DNA of 64,000 nt from NCBI RefSeq assembly GCF_019351435.1, contig NZ_JAHWYN010000013.1, positions 1 to 64,000 of the forward strand, in the 5' to 3' direction. The notes beneath the pieces were generated by a model. The model had not been told where the DNA came from, made no database searches, and saw nothing but the letters and a program-made list of their open reading frames with translations. Shown piece after piece: positions 33,677 to 42,497 of this stretch; the first letter of the stretch is position 1, and each line of letters begins with the position of its first letter. The stretch comes from Flavobacterium taihuense (GTDB lineage: Bacteria > Bacteroidota > Bacteroidia > Flavobacteriales > Flavobacteriaceae). The position numbers and the translations under genes are program-made.

Positions 33677-35006
33677 ATAAAATATCCTGTAGTTGGAAGG
33701 CAAATTTTAATATTTGATTGTTTCGTTCTACTTCCAAATAAATCCATTTATCTTCTTCCGATTTAAACATTTCGTTCATTTTTTGTAATGAATATCGATA
33801 CGCAGGTGATTTGTTAACAGAAATAATAACATCTCCTACTTGCAAACCAGAATTTGCTGCCGGTGATTTCTTCCGAATATTGGCAATCTCGTATATAGGT
33901 TTGAGTTGAAACTTATATTTAAAATCATTGGTTATATTCTTTCCGCTACTATCAAACGTAATACCCCCTGACAGAGGAACTGTTTCCAACTTTACAGTTT
34001 CTTGCACCCATTGCAAACCATTATGTTTTATTTCAATACCACTCTTATTGTAGGTAAATGGCTCATTGAAATTGGAATTTTTCTTCAAATACAGTCTTTC
34101 GTTTCCGTAATCAAAAATTACCGAAAATCGTTTTAAAATTTCTCCACCAACTGACCCAACTCGATTTTGGACCATGCGAACACTTTTTATAGAGCTGGAA
34201 TCGGGAAATGCAACAATCGGAGATTTAAAGTCGTATTTATCAAATGAAAACTCAGAAATTCTGGCTCTTTTACCCTCTATATCTCCACTAAAACCTTTTC
34301 CTAAAAAATCTTCAAAATTCCTAACAGGTACTTTAATTTGTTCCGATAAATTTTGAAAAAGCCAAACCGAATCACTATTCCCAATATCAATCAACATTTT
34401 CACGTCCAAATTTGATTCATTCATAACAACATTACCTTTCAAATAAGGTTTGAACTTCTCAATCGTAATTGGGACTATACTGAATTTTCTTTCAATTTTT
34501 TTCCTTCTTTCATCGTCATTTTTATAAATAATCACCTTTTTACTGGCGTAATCTATACGAACCAAATTATCTTTGAAGAATTGGTAGCCAATAATACCAT
34601 TTACAGGAATCCCAATTTGGGAAGACAGATTAAAACTCTGATCCAAAATAACATAAATAAGTTGATGATGGGATGTCAAACCATTTAATTCCAAAATATT
34701 GTTAGTGGTTTTTAAACCTTCGATTGCTTCTTCGCTACCCAAACCTCTCAAGGTTATTTTTTCGGAATTATAAAAATTGACATCTGGATTGTCTTCTAAA
34801 CTAAAAAGAATAGTTTCCTCAACACCAGTATCCAAAAGAAAATTCAACTCTACCCCATTCACTTTTATAGGAATAAAAACCAAATTATTAATCAAAATTA
34901 GTGGCACTGTAACTTTTTCGATTTCTTTGTCAAATACAAAACCATCCTGTGCAAAAACAGGCATTATTGATATTAACAAAAGAAAAAATACACAATTTTT
35001 TTTCAT
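33675..35006 (-). CDS. Exported retropepsin-like aspartyl protease with PDZ domain
   Basis: 443 residues with a signal peptide ending ...MPVFAQ at 20. The first protease half has the catalytic-type motif LLDTGVEETIL (Asp59-Thr60-Gly61). The second half has a related LIDIGNSDSVWL near 210, where Asp is kept but Thr is replaced by Ile; GGEILKRFSVIFDYGNERLYL is typical of the family. Residues about 365-440 are a PDZ domain (IRKKSPAANSGLQVGDVIISVN). Found widely in Bacteroidota as periplasmic proteins with unknown substrates. No neighbour suggests a partner. Confidence 0.85.
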   Translation of the reverse strand: MKKNCVFFLLLISIMPVFAQDGFVFDKEIEKVTVPLILINNLVFIPIKVNGVELNFLLDTGVEETILFSLEDNPDVNFYNSEKITLRGLGSEEAIEGLKTTNNILELNGLTSHHQLIYVILDQSFNLSSQIGIPVNGIIGYQFFKDNLVRIDYASKKVIIYKNDDERRKKIERKFSIVPITIEKFKPYLKGNVVMNESNLDVKMLIDIGNSDSVWLFQNLSEQIKVPVRNFEDFLGKGFSGDIEGKRARISEFSFDKYDFKSPIVAFPDSSSIKSVRMVQNRVGSVGGEILKRFSVIFDYGNERLYLKKNSNFNEPFTYNKSGIEIKHNGLQWVQETVKLETVPLSGGITFDSSGKNITNDFKYKFQLKPIYEIANIRKKSPAANSGLQVGDVIISVNKSPAYRYSLQKMNEMFKSEEDKWIYLEVERNNQILKFAFQLQDIL

Positions 35007-35132
35007 TTAGTTAAATTTCCATATTATTACCCAATTATACGATAATAATGGACGAAAAGCAATAAATTAGACACAATCTTTATGATGTTTTTGGAAAATA
35101 AATTGCAATTTTGCACCTCAAATTTTACAATC

Positions 35133-36329
35133 ATGCCTGAAATTTCAATCAGAGGTCGAAGAATGCCGGAATCGCCAATCCGAAAATTGGCTCCTTATGC
35201 AGATATAGCTAAAAAAAAGGGACATAAGGTTTATCATTTAAACATTGGACAGCCCGATATAAAAAGCCCAGAAATTGCGATCAACGCCATAAAAAACATT
35301 GATTTAACCATCATCGAATATGGCCCTTCAGCGGGATACGAAAGTTACCGAAAAAAACTAGCTCAATTTTACACCAAACAAGATGTAAAAGTAGGCTTTG
35401 AGGATATAATGATAACTACGGGAGGTTCTGAAGCACTTTTGTTTGCTCTTGGAAGTATAATGGATCCGGGAGATGAAGTCATTATCCCTGAGCCTTTTTA
35501 TGCCAATTATAGTGCTTTTTCGGAAGAATCAAGTGCAAAAGTTGTACCTGTAATTTCTACTATAGACAATGGCTTTACACTGCCAACAATTGAAGAATTT
35601 GAAAAAGCAATTACGCCAAAAACAAAAGCTATTTTAATTTGTAACCCAAATAATCCCACAGGATATTTATACTCAGAATCTGAAATTAACCAGCTGGGAG
35701 AATTGGTAAAAAAGCATGATTTGTTTTTAATCGCAGACGAAGTATATCGTGAATTCATATACGACGAAAGAGACCTTCACTTTTCCGTAATGAACCTAAC
35801 AGGAATCGAACAAAATGTAATCATGATTGATTCGGTTTCCAAAAGATACAGTATGTGTGGCGCACGTATTGGCTGTATGGTAACAAAAAACAGAGAAGTT
35901 ATTGCTGCAGCAATGAAGTTTGCACAAGCTCGTTTGTGCCCGCCAACAATAGAACAAATTGCTTGTGAAGCTGCAATTGACACACCTCAAAGTTATTTTG
36001 ACGAAGTAATAGTTGAATACAAAGAACGCAGAGATATTTTAATTAGCGAATTGAACAAAATAGAAGGTGTGGTCGTAAAGACTCCTAAAGCTGCTTTTTA
36101 TTGTATCGCTCAACTGCCCATTGACAATGCTGATATTTTTGCACAATGGCTTTTAGAAAAATACGAATTGAATGGTGAAACAGTGATGATAGCTCCAGCA
36201 GCTGGATTTTATTCAACTCCGGGCGTAGGTTTGAACCAAGTACGTATTGCTTATGTTTTGAAAAAAGAAGATTTAATCAGTGCTGTTCGAATTTTAAAAG
36301 AAGCATTGACAGTTTACAATTCAAAATAA
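35133..36329 (+). CDS. PLP-dependent class I/II aminotransferase
   Basis: 398 residues when started at 35133 (MPEISIRGRRMPESPIRKL). The upstream ATG at 35082 adds a poorly matching 17-residue tail. Fold type I aminotransferase of the aspartate/alanine group: LNIGQPDIKSPE near 36, YGPSAGYESYRK near 66, the NPNNPTGYLYSE run, DEVYREFIYD, the Schiff-base Lys in SVSKRYSMCGARIG, and the substrate-binding Arg in GLNQVRIAYV near the C-terminus. It transfers amino groups between amino and keto acids; exact substrates are unclear. Single gene between the protease and folE. Confidence 0.92.
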   Translation: MPEISIRGRRMPESPIRKLAPYADIAKKKGHKVYHLNIGQPDIKSPEIAINAIKNIDLTIIEYGPSAGYESYRKKLAQFYTKQDVKVGFEDIMITTGGSEALLFALGSIMDPGDEVIIPEPFYANYSAFSEESSAKVVPVISTIDNGFTLPTIEEFEKAITPKTKAILICNPNNPTGYLYSESEINQLGELVKKHDLFLIADEVYREFIYDERDLHFSVMNLTGIEQNVIMIDSVSKRYSMCGARIGCMVTKNREVIAAAMKFAQARLCPPTIEQIACEAAIDTPQSYFDEVIVEYKERRDILISELNKIEGVVVKTPKAAFYCIAQLPIDNADIFAQWLLEKYELNGETVMIAPAAGFYSTPGVGLNQVRIAYVLKKEDLISAVRILKEALTVYNSK

Positions 36330-36522
36330 AAGAACATATTACTTATAAATATCAAAAGGCAATAGCAGTTTATGTTATTGTCTTTTTTGTTTGGACATCA
36401 AATTAATCAATCTTTTCATCAATTTTAGATATAATTAAAAGCCGAAACGATAGAAAATGTTTCCTTTTTATTAATTATCTTTACCCCTTAAAAAAACACA
36501 CTCATAATAATAGTATCTTTTA

Positions 36523-37194
36523 ATGATAAACAACGAAGAATTTCAAGACGAAATAGGAAACAATCATATTAGTACAAATGCTCAAAATCCAGTAAGAAAG
36601 GATGCTTTTGACATTACCGATGAAGAAAAGATTGAAAAAATAAAAAAAGATGTAGAAAACATCCTACAAACATTAGGAATGGATTTGACAGACGATAGCT
36701 TAAAAGGAACTCCCAATCGCGTGGCCAAAATGTTTGTAAAAGAAATATTTGGCGGATTGAATCCTGACAAAAAACCAAAAGCTTCCACTTTTGAAAACAA
36801 TTACAAATACGGAGAAATGTTAGTTGAAAAAAACATTACACTCTATTCTACCTGCGAACACCATTTATTACCCATCATCGGAAGAGCGCATGTAGCTTAT
36901 ATTTCGAATGGAAGAGTAATTGGCCTTTCAAAAATGAATCGTATTGTAGAACATTACGCCAAAAGACCTCAAGTACAGGAACGTTTGACAATGCAAATTG
37001 TTCAAGAACTTCAACAAGCACTTGGCACTGAAGATGTGGCTTGTGTGATTGATGCTAAACACCTTTGTGTAAATTCAAGAGGAATCAAGGATATCGAAAG
37101 CAGTACGGTAACTTCTGAATTTGGCGGAAAATTCAAAGACCCACAAACAAAAAGAGAGTTTTTGGATTATATCAAATTGGAGACTAAATTTTAG
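36523..37194 (+). CDS. folE: GTP cyclohydrolase I
   Basis: 223 residues. It opens GTP to 7,8-dihydroneopterin triphosphate, the first step of folate (and in some bacteria queuosine) synthesis. TPNRVAKMF at 63-71 is the conserved entry run. The zinc site is Cys111 and His114 in STCEHHLLP plus Cys182 in DAKHLCVNSRG. GLSKMNRIVEHYAKRPQVQERLT is the allosteric and catalytic segment. The C-terminus has the usual F-x-G-x-x-x-D-P-x-x-x-x-FL. The N-terminal 35 residues are a variable acidic extension. Confidence 0.97.
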   Translation: MINNEEFQDEIGNNHISTNAQNPVRKDAFDITDEEKIEKIKKDVENILQTLGMDLTDDSLKGTPNRVAKMFVKEIFGGLNPDKKPKASTFENNYKYGEMLVEKNITLYSTCEHHLLPIIGRAHVAYISNGRVIGLSKMNRIVEHYAKRPQVQERLTMQIVQELQQALGTEDVACVIDAKHLCVNSRGIKDIESSTVTSEFGGKFKDPQTKREFLDYIKLETKF

Positions 37195-37221
37195 TTTCTA
37201 AAACATCAATTTCAAAACATT

Positions 37222-37278
37222 AAACCATTAAGAGATTAAGTATCATTAAGACTTAAAATTCTTTATTCCTTAATGGTT
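37222..37278. repeat. Inverted short-word repeat between folE and cysS
   Basis: AAACCATTAAG (37222-37232), then repeated ATTAAG words, and CTTAATGGTT (37269-37278) as the opposite arm. No ORF of its own. Confidence 0.65.
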
Positions 37279-37336
37279 ATTATTTTATACAAAGTCAACA
37301 ATTTATTAATTGTCACATTTACTAATCATACAAAAG

Positions 37337-38815
37337 ATGCCACTGTACAAGACACAAACCTTAAAAATATACAATTCTCTTTCGGGAGAAAAAGAAACAT
37401 TTACACCAATCAACGAAGGAAATGTGGGGATGTATGTATGTGGACCAACGGTTTACAGCAATGTGCATCTCGGAAATGTGAGAACTTTTATGTCTTTTGA
37501 TGTAATCTTTAGATACTTATTGCATTTGGATTATAAAGTGCGTTATGTTCGAAACATTACGGATGTAGGACATATTGTGGACGATGTGGATGAAGGTGAA
37601 GATAAAATTGCCAAAAAAGCGCGTTTGGAACAATTGGAACCTATGGAAGTAGTGCAACGCTACACCGTAGATTTTCATGATATTTTGAATGCTTTTAACT
37701 TTTTGCCACCTAGTATTGAACCTACAGCAACGGGACATATTATTGAGCAAATTGAAATCATAAAAACCATTATTGACAAAGGAATTGGTTACGAAGCCAA
37801 TGGATCGGTTTATTTTGATGTGGTTAAATTCAATGAAACCAATCATTACGGAATATTAAGCGGTCGCAATATTGAAGATATGCTGGCCAATACTCGTGAT
37901 CTTGATGGACAATCGGATAAAAGAAACCCACAGGATTTTGCGCTTTGGAAAAAAGCCGAACCACAACATATTATGCGCTGGCCTTCACCTTGGAGTGATG
38001 GTTTTCCGGGTTGGCACCTAGAATGTACAGCAATGAGCACCAAATATTTGGGTAATCATTTTGATATTCACGGCGGCGGAATGGATTTAAAATTCCCGCA
38101 CCATGAATGCGAAATTGCACAAAATGAAGCTTGTACTGGACATACTCCCGTAAATTACTGGATGCATGCCAATATGCTTACTTTGAATGGTAAAAAAATG
38201 GCCAAATCTACCGGAAATAACATTTTGCCAGGAGAGATTTTAACTGGAGATAATGCTTTTTTGAGCAAAGCTTTTTCGGCATCAGTAGCACGTTTTTTTA
38301 TGCTACAAGCCCATTATAGAAGTATTCTGGATTTCTCTGATGAAGCCATCATTGCAGCCGAAAAAGGATATAAAAGATTGATGGAAGCGATGGAATCTTT
38401 AAAAGGCCTTTCTCCAAATGAGACTAGTTCAATAGACATTGCCAGTTGGAAACAATTGTGTTATGATGCCATGAATGATGATTTCAACACTCCAATTCTT
38501 ATTGCACAATTATTCGAAGGCGTTCGTTTTATTAATTTATTAAAAGACGAAAAAGAGACTTTAAATTCTGCTGATTTAAAATTATTCACAACAACAATGC
38601 AGGCTTTTGTATTTGATGTTTTGGGACTGGAAGAAGAAAAAACCAATGGCAATACAGACAAATTAGAAGGTGTGGTAAACATGCTTATTGGCATGCGCAA
38701 ACAAGCGAGAGACAATAAGGATTTTGCGTTGTCTGATCAAATTCGGGATCAATTGATAGCTTTGGGTATTCAATTGAAAGACGGAAAAGAAGGAACAACG
38801 TTTAGTATTCAGTAA
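37337..38815 (+). CDS. cysS: Cysteinyl-tRNA synthetase
   Basis: 492 residues from ATG 37337 ([14 protein letters not shown]). An upstream in-frame ATG at 37310 adds nine residues without family match. Class I synthetase: zinc ligand Cys35 in [14 protein letters not shown] at 44-47, [20 protein letters not shown] with the other zinc ligands, and KMAKS at 287-291 in place of KMSKS, as is common in this family. The DALR-type helical anticodon region and a short C-terminal tail follow. It charges tRNA(Cys). Confidence 0.97.
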   Translation: MPLYKTQTLKIYNSLSGEKETFTPINEGNVGMYVCGPTVYSNVHLGNVRTFMSFDVIFRYLLHLDYKVRYVRNITDVGHIVDDVDEGEDKIAKKARLEQLEPMEVVQRYTVDFHDILNAFNFLPPSIEPTATGHIIEQIEIIKTIIDKGIGYEANGSVYFDVVKFNETNHYGILSGRNIEDMLANTRDLDGQSDKRNPQDFALWKKAEPQHIMRWPSPWSDGFPGWHLECTAMSTKYLGNHFDIHGGGMDLKFPHHECEIAQNEACTGHTPVNYWMHANMLTLNGKKMAKSTGNNILPGEILTGDNAFLSKAFSASVARFFMLQAHYRSILDFSDEAIIAAEKGYKRLMEAMESLKGLSPNETSSIDIASWKQLCYDAMNDDFNTPILIAQLFEGVRFINLLKDEKETLNSADLKLFTTTMQAFVFDVLGLEEEKTNGNTDKLEGVVNMLIGMRKQARDNKDFALSDQIRDQLIALGIQLKDGKEGTTFSIQ

Positions 38816-38847
38816 GCAGTTAATAGTTTGCAGTTAACAAATGGCAG
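38811..38847 (+). repeat. Short-word direct repeat after cysS
   Basis: Near-tandem words AGTAAGCAGTTAATAG and TTTGCAGTTAAC, starting at the cysS stop codon and ending before yidD. Same kind of tract as at 37222 and 33015, but without an inverted arm. Confidence 0.5.
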
Positions 38848-38856
38848 AATTCAGTT

Positions 38857-39105
38857 ATGTTAAACAAAATCATTATTTATCCATTTGTACTACTCGTTCG
38901 GTTTTATCAGGGAGCTATATCCCCGTTTACTCCCGCAGCTTGCCGATTTGAGCCCACTTGTTCGAGTTATATGATACAAGCCTTACAAACCCATGGATTG
39001 TTTTATGGAGGTTATTTAGGAATAAAAAGAATTCTAAGTTGTCATCCTTGGGGCGGAAAGGGATATGATCCCGTTCCCGAGAAAAAATGCAGTGACAAAC
39101 ATTAA
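38857..39105 (+). CDS. yidD: Membrane protein insertion efficiency factor YidD
   Basis: 82 residues, the normal family length. [24 protein letters not shown] carries the conserved Cys pair, and [20 protein letters not shown] is the signature ending. It is a small inner-membrane-associated protein that helps YidC insert membrane proteins. It lies 41 bp after cysS, so it is probably read from the same transcript, rather than beside rnpA/yidC as in many bacteria. Confidence 0.95.
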   Translation: MLNKIIIYPFVLLVRFYQGAISPFTPAACRFEPTCSSYMIQALQTHGLFYGGYLGIKRILSCHPWGGKGYDPVPEKKCSDKH

Positions 39106-39115
39106 AAAAACAAAA

Positions 39116-39220
39116 TTTCATATGTAGCTAATACTGTTTATGTTGGAATATGTAATTTGTACTTCCTCATTGGTATTGCCGCGAATTTATAGTTAAGCTC
39201 ATTTCTTACCTTTTAGTTAA
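39116..39220 (+). repeat. Dispersed ~100-bp repeat, copy 1
   Basis: Begins TTTCATATG and contains TAATACTGTTTATGTTGGAA, then TATGTAATT, and near the end GCTCATTTC. It matches 40539-40640 in the same orientation over about 100 bp with scattered differences. It lies just after the yidD stop. Confidence 0.7.
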
Positions 39221-39267
39221 CACAATTAATCGAATCAAAATAGTATTTTCACAAAAAATAAAAATAA

Positions 39268-40197
39268 ATGACACACGCTTTGAACATTGTATGGAATCCC
39301 TCTGAAGGTATAGATTTAGGTTTTTTCATTATTCGCTTTTACAGCTTAATGTTTGTAATTGCTTTTGGGCTCGGATGGTACATTATGAAACAAATTTTTG
39401 AAAGAGAGAATGTTTCCATCGACAAATTAGATTCTCTATTTGTTTGGACCGTACTAGCCACCTTAATTGGAGCAAGATTGGGGCATGTTTTCTTTTACGA
39501 TTGGGAATATTACCGTAACAATCTGGCCGAAATCATTTTGCCATTCCGATTGAGCCCCAAATTCCAATTTACAGGATACCAAGGATTAGCGAGTCATGGC
39601 GCTGCTATTTCGATTATTGTTGCAATGTATTTCTTTAGCAAAAAAGTACTTCAAAAACCGCTGTTATGGATCTTGGACAGAGTAGTTATTCCTGTTGCCA
39701 GTGGAGCAATTTTCGTTAGATTGGGAAATTTTTTCAATTCGGAAATTGTAGGTAAAGAAACAACCTCTTCGTTTGGGATTCGCTTTGTGAGAGATCAATT
39801 TACTCCAAGAGAAGCAATCAATGCGACTCAACTTCCTACGCCAAAAGAAGCATACAATGCTATTGCCACCAATCCACAATTCGCCAACTTATTAGAACAA
39901 GTTCCCGCCAAACATCCAGCCCAATTATATGAAGCTTTTTGCTATATATTTGTATTTGCAGCATTGTTTTTCCTTTATTGGAAAACAGATGCTCGTAAAA
40001 AATCAGGATTTTTATTCGGTTTGTTCTTAGTTCTTTTATTCACGGTACGTATAGTTGTAGAATCGGTAAAAGAGAGCCAAGGTGGTTTTGAAAGCGATTT
40101 AGGAAATATATTGTCAACCGGACAATGGTTAAGTATTCCGTTTATAATAGTGGGATTGTATTTTGTAATTACCGCAAAAAAGACAACTGAAATATAA
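39268..40197 (+). CDS. lgt: Prolipoprotein diacylglyceryl transferase
   Basis: 309 residues with about seven membrane helices. It transfers diacylglycerol from phosphatidylglycerol to the lipobox Cys of prolipoproteins, the first step in lipoprotein maturation. Visible motifs: FFIIRFYSLMFVIAFGLGWYIM near the start, GARLGHVFFYDWEYY near 70, GLASHGAAISI near 107, with the essential His, and the Lgt signature RLGNFFNSEIVGKETTSSFG near 150. VPAKHPAQLYEA and a C-terminal R-x-x-VE-x-x-KESQ also match. It is slightly longer than the E. coli enzyme because of an insertion after the signature. Confidence 0.96.
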   Translation: MTHALNIVWNPSEGIDLGFFIIRFYSLMFVIAFGLGWYIMKQIFERENVSIDKLDSLFVWTVLATLIGARLGHVFFYDWEYYRNNLAEIILPFRLSPKFQFTGYQGLASHGAAISIIVAMYFFSKKVLQKPLLWILDRVVIPVASGAIFVRLGNFFNSEIVGKETTSSFGIRFVRDQFTPREAINATQLPTPKEAYNAIATNPQFANLLEQVPAKHPAQLYEAFCYIFVFAALFFLYWKTDARKKSGFLFGLFLVLLFTVRIVVESVKESQGGFESDLGNILSTGQWLSIPFIIVGLYFVITAKKTTEI

Positions 40198-40216
40198 ATT
40201 GAACCTATCATAATTT

Positions 40217-40252
40217 AAAAATAGCCACTAAAAATTCAGTGGCTATTTTTTT
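40217..40252. terminator. Bidirectional terminator between lgt and the ABM gene
   Basis: AAAATAGCCACT, loop, AGTGGCTATTTTTTT between convergent genes. Confidence 0.9.
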
Positions 40253-40253
40253 A

Positions 40254-40544
40254 CTACCTAATTCTTGAAGTCTCAAAAACTGTTATTTTTTCTTCTAAAA
40301 AAAGTTCAGAAACCTGATTAAATTTCAAGAAATACAATTCTTCTTTATGTAAATCCAGCCCCTCTTTATTTTTCCAAACTTCATGAAGAATAAAGACATT
40401 CGGATCTTCTATATTTTGATGCAAATCATATTGAAAACAGGCAGCTTCTTTTTTAGAATTCTTGGTTAAATCTACCAAGATAGCCTTCAATTCTTCTCTA
40501 TATTCAGATTTGCTTTTAATAATAACTGTCAAATTTATTTTCAT
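40254..40544 (-). CDS. Antibiotic-biosynthesis-monooxygenase-like protein (putative quinol monooxygenase)
   Basis: 96 residues from the ATG at 40544 (MKINLTVIIK); a reading from 40550 would need a TTG start. This is the ABM dimeric ferredoxin-like fold, as in YgiN: LTVIIKSKSEYREELKAIL, EAACFQYDLHQ, VFILHEVWKNKEGLDLH and the closing F. YgiN works with the quinone reductase MdaB in quinone turnover, and an MdaB-like gene lies 90 bp upstream on the same strand, so the pair probably acts together. The start codon lies within copy 2 of a dispersed repeat. Confidence 0.85.
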   Translation of the reverse strand: MKINLTVIIKSKSEYREELKAILVDLTKNSKKEAACFQYDLHQNIEDPNVFILHEVWKNKEGLDLHKEELYFLKFNQVSELFLEEKITVFETSRIR

Positions 40545-40640
40545 ATGCAATTAATACTGTTTATATTGGAATATGTAATTCGCATATCTTCATTTGCGTT
40601 TGAGACAAATTTTAGGTCATGCTCATTTCATAATTAGTTC
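40539..40640 (+). repeat. Dispersed ~100-bp repeat, copy 2
   Basis: Second copy of the 39116-39220 element (TTTCATATG..., TAATACTGTTTATATTGGAA). It fills the whole gap between the ABM gene and the MdaB-like gene and overlaps the ABM start codon, so it supplies the ABM leader. Confidence 0.7.
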
Positions 40641-41227
40641 AAAAATAATTGAGTCAAATGATTTCTGTACATTTCTAAATCACTATCAACGTTTGACCCT
40701 TTCATAACATCATGAAAATGCAAGCTTTCTAAAGGTTTCATCCCAGTAAAAGCATTCATTCTGTGGAATCCAAATAACACTCCATCGTCAACGCTTGTTT
40801 CCCCAAAGAATTCATCAGGCAAGGTGAAAGCTTCTTTCGGTGCATTCCAAGAAGAAGTGATCATGTATTTTCTGCCGTGTAGCATCCCTCCTGTACCGTA
40901 ATTAATTGCAGGATTTTTAGAGGATCGCCCGTCACTTTTGTAAATACCGTTGTCATGGCCTTCGGTAAAAACTACATCAATGTATTTCTTGAAAGCGTGT
41001 GGCAATTGAAACCACCAAATTGGAGTATGATAAATAATCACATCGGCCCAAACAAATTTTCCCACTTCTTGAGCTGGATCAAACTCATCGTTTACATCAG
41101 TACTTTTCACTTCAAAATCTTTGTGATTTAAAAAAAAATCAGCAGTCGCATTGGCTATAGTTTGATTGAATCTTCCACCTGAATGTCCGAACTTTTGTCC
41201 CCCATTTATTATAAATATCTTTTTCAT
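40634..41227 (-). CDS. NAD(P)H-dependent quinone oxidoreductase, MdaB-like
   Basis: 197 residues of the flavodoxin_2 family. The phosphate-binding start is IINGGQKFGHSGGRFNQT; ADVIIYHTPIWWFQLPHAFKKYIDVVF is the conserved flavin-site run, and YMITSSWNAPKEAF follows. It reduces quinones by two electrons using bound FAD, protecting against redox-cycling compounds. It is divergent from a LysR regulator 102 bp away, and a minus-strand TAAATTTG at 41253-41260 is a candidate -7 element. The ABM protein downstream is the likely functional partner. Confidence 0.9.
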   Translation of the reverse strand: MKKIFIINGGQKFGHSGGRFNQTIANATADFFLNHKDFEVKSTDVNDEFDPAQEVGKFVWADVIIYHTPIWWFQLPHAFKKYIDVVFTEGHDNGIYKSDGRSSKNPAINYGTGGMLHGRKYMITSSWNAPKEAFTLPDEFFGETSVDDGVLFGFHRMNAFTGMKPLESLHFHDVMKGSNVDSDLEMYRNHLTQLFLN

Positions 41228-41252
41228 AGTATCTTATTTTAATTTGATGATG

Positions 41253-41321
41253 CAAATTTACCACCAACAAGTCTATTATTAAAATAACATAATTCATACC
41301 TTTGTATCATAAATATAATAC
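41253..41321. promoter_or_regulatory. Divergent promoter region of the LysR/MdaB cluster
   Basis: Minus-strand TAAATTTG at 41253-41260 and plus-strand TACCTTTG at 41297-41304, both fitting TAnnTTTG. A near-palindrome GTATCATAAATATAATAC at 41304-41321, just ahead of the LysR start, is a possible LysR binding site. No standard -33 TTG is present for either promoter, which fits activator dependence. Confidence 0.45.
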
Positions 41322-41329
41322 TTATCGAC

Positions 41330-42223
41330 ATGGTAAATTTAGAATGGTATAGAACTTTCAAATACATTTACAAAACCGGCACCTTAACTGGCGCGGCAGA
41401 TGCATTGTTTATTTCACAACCTGGGGCTAGTTTGCACTTAAGTTCGCTCGAAAGTTATGTTGGCTATAAATTATTCGACAGAAGTAGCAGAAAAATGATT
41501 CCTACCGAAAAGGGGAAAGTACTCTACAATTTTATAACCGATGCATTGACAAAATTGGAAGAGGCGGAGAAAAATTTTCAGAGAAGCACCGAAAAAAACA
41601 CCCCAACCATTAGCATTGGAATGTGTTTTGAGACATTTCAGATTACTTTAGAACCGTATTTGGCAACCTTCCCGTTTAATGTGATTATCCAATTTGGAGA
41701 ATATCCAGAAATGATTGAGAATCTAGATAAAGGAATTTTAGATTTAATCATTACTCCGCAAATGATCGTTAAGAACACAATCGATTATCAAGCCTTTTCT
41801 TCAGAAACGATAGTTCTAATTGGTGGTAACGAAACAAATTCTGATGCCTTTGACACTTTAAAAAAACAAAATGACTTAGAAGCAATAGAACTCTGGTTGA
41901 AACAACAAAGATGGTATGGAACCACCGGAGACATGGAGCATTTGAGACGCTTTTGGCAACTTAATTTCAACAAACATGCCGATTTCAGACCAAATTACAT
42001 TGTTCCGAATTTAAACTCCATAGTGCGTTGTTTAAGCAACAGTAGTGGATTGGCAGTAATTCCGGATTTCTTATGCAAAACAGAACTGGAAAGTGGAAAA
42101 ATAAAGCTTTTATGGCAGGGGGAAACTCCTTTAAAGAATACTCTCTATTTTGCTAACAAAAGGAAAACCATTTACACGGAACAGATACAATTAATAAAAG
42201 ATACTTTTATGAAAATAATGTAA
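41330..42223 (+). CDS. LysR-family transcriptional regulator
   Basis: 297 residues. The N-terminal winged helix spans about 1-60 (TFKYIYKTGTLTGAADALFISQPGASLHLSSLE), followed by the linker helix and a periplasmic-binding-like effector domain from about 90 (ISIGMCFETFQITL) to the end. It is divergently placed to the MdaB-like gene, the usual arrangement for a LysR protein controlling its neighbour. I infer that it senses a quinone-like or oxidative signal and controls mdaB-ABM. Confidence 0.92.
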   Translation: MVNLEWYRTFKYIYKTGTLTGAADALFISQPGASLHLSSLESYVGYKLFDRSSRKMIPTEKGKVLYNFITDALTKLEEAEKNFQRSTEKNTPTISIGMCFETFQITLEPYLATFPFNVIIQFGEYPEMIENLDKGILDLIITPQMIVKNTIDYQAFSSETIVLIGGNETNSDAFDTLKKQNDLEAIELWLKQQRWYGTTGDMEHLRRFWQLNFNKHADFRPNYIVPNLNSIVRCLSNSSGLAVIPDFLCKTELESGKIKLLWQGETPLKNTLYFANKRKTIYTEQIQLIKDTFMKIM

Positions 42224-42305
42224 CAAAGATTACTCTCAATAATTAAAAACATGGTTTTGATTATTACATTTTTTTTAGATGATGATAAAAAAGCAAAATG
42301 CCTCC

Positions 42306-42384
42306 TTATAGCCCCGATAGAAGTAAAAATCCTTGTGAGCTGGGGTTCAGCTCACAAGATTGCAACGGATAGCGGGACAAATGC
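42306..42384 (+). ncRNA. Structured RNA element, Flavo-1-like
   Basis: A self-complementary module: AGCCCCGATAGAAGT, then a perfect ten-base-pair hairpin CTTGTGAGCT/AGCTCACAAG (42332-42357), then AACGGATAGCGGGACAAA. The outer parts can pair (CCCCG with CGGG), giving a stem enclosing the hairpin. The fixed outer words AGCCCCGAT and GGATAGCGGGA around a variable hairpin match an intergenic element I know from many Flavobacterium genomes and resemble the Flavo-1 RNA. Strand and family name are from memory and need a covariance-model search. It lies between the LysR gene and the secDF terminator. Confidence 0.5.
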
Positions 42385-42445
42385 CGGTTGAAAATGCCAA
42401 ATCTTTCTGCTCCAAAATCAATTAATCAGGTCAGAGTAAGACAAA

Positions 42446-42479
42446 AAAAAAGATTCAACTTTCGTTGAATCTTTTTTTT
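42446..42479 (-). terminator. Terminator of secDF
   Basis: AAAAAGATTCAAC, TTTC loop, GTTGAATCTTTTTTT. Runs of A and T on either side make it bidirectional, though it sits 18 bp from the secDF stop. Confidence 0.88.
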
Positions 42480-42497
42480 AAAATATACTTGTTATTT

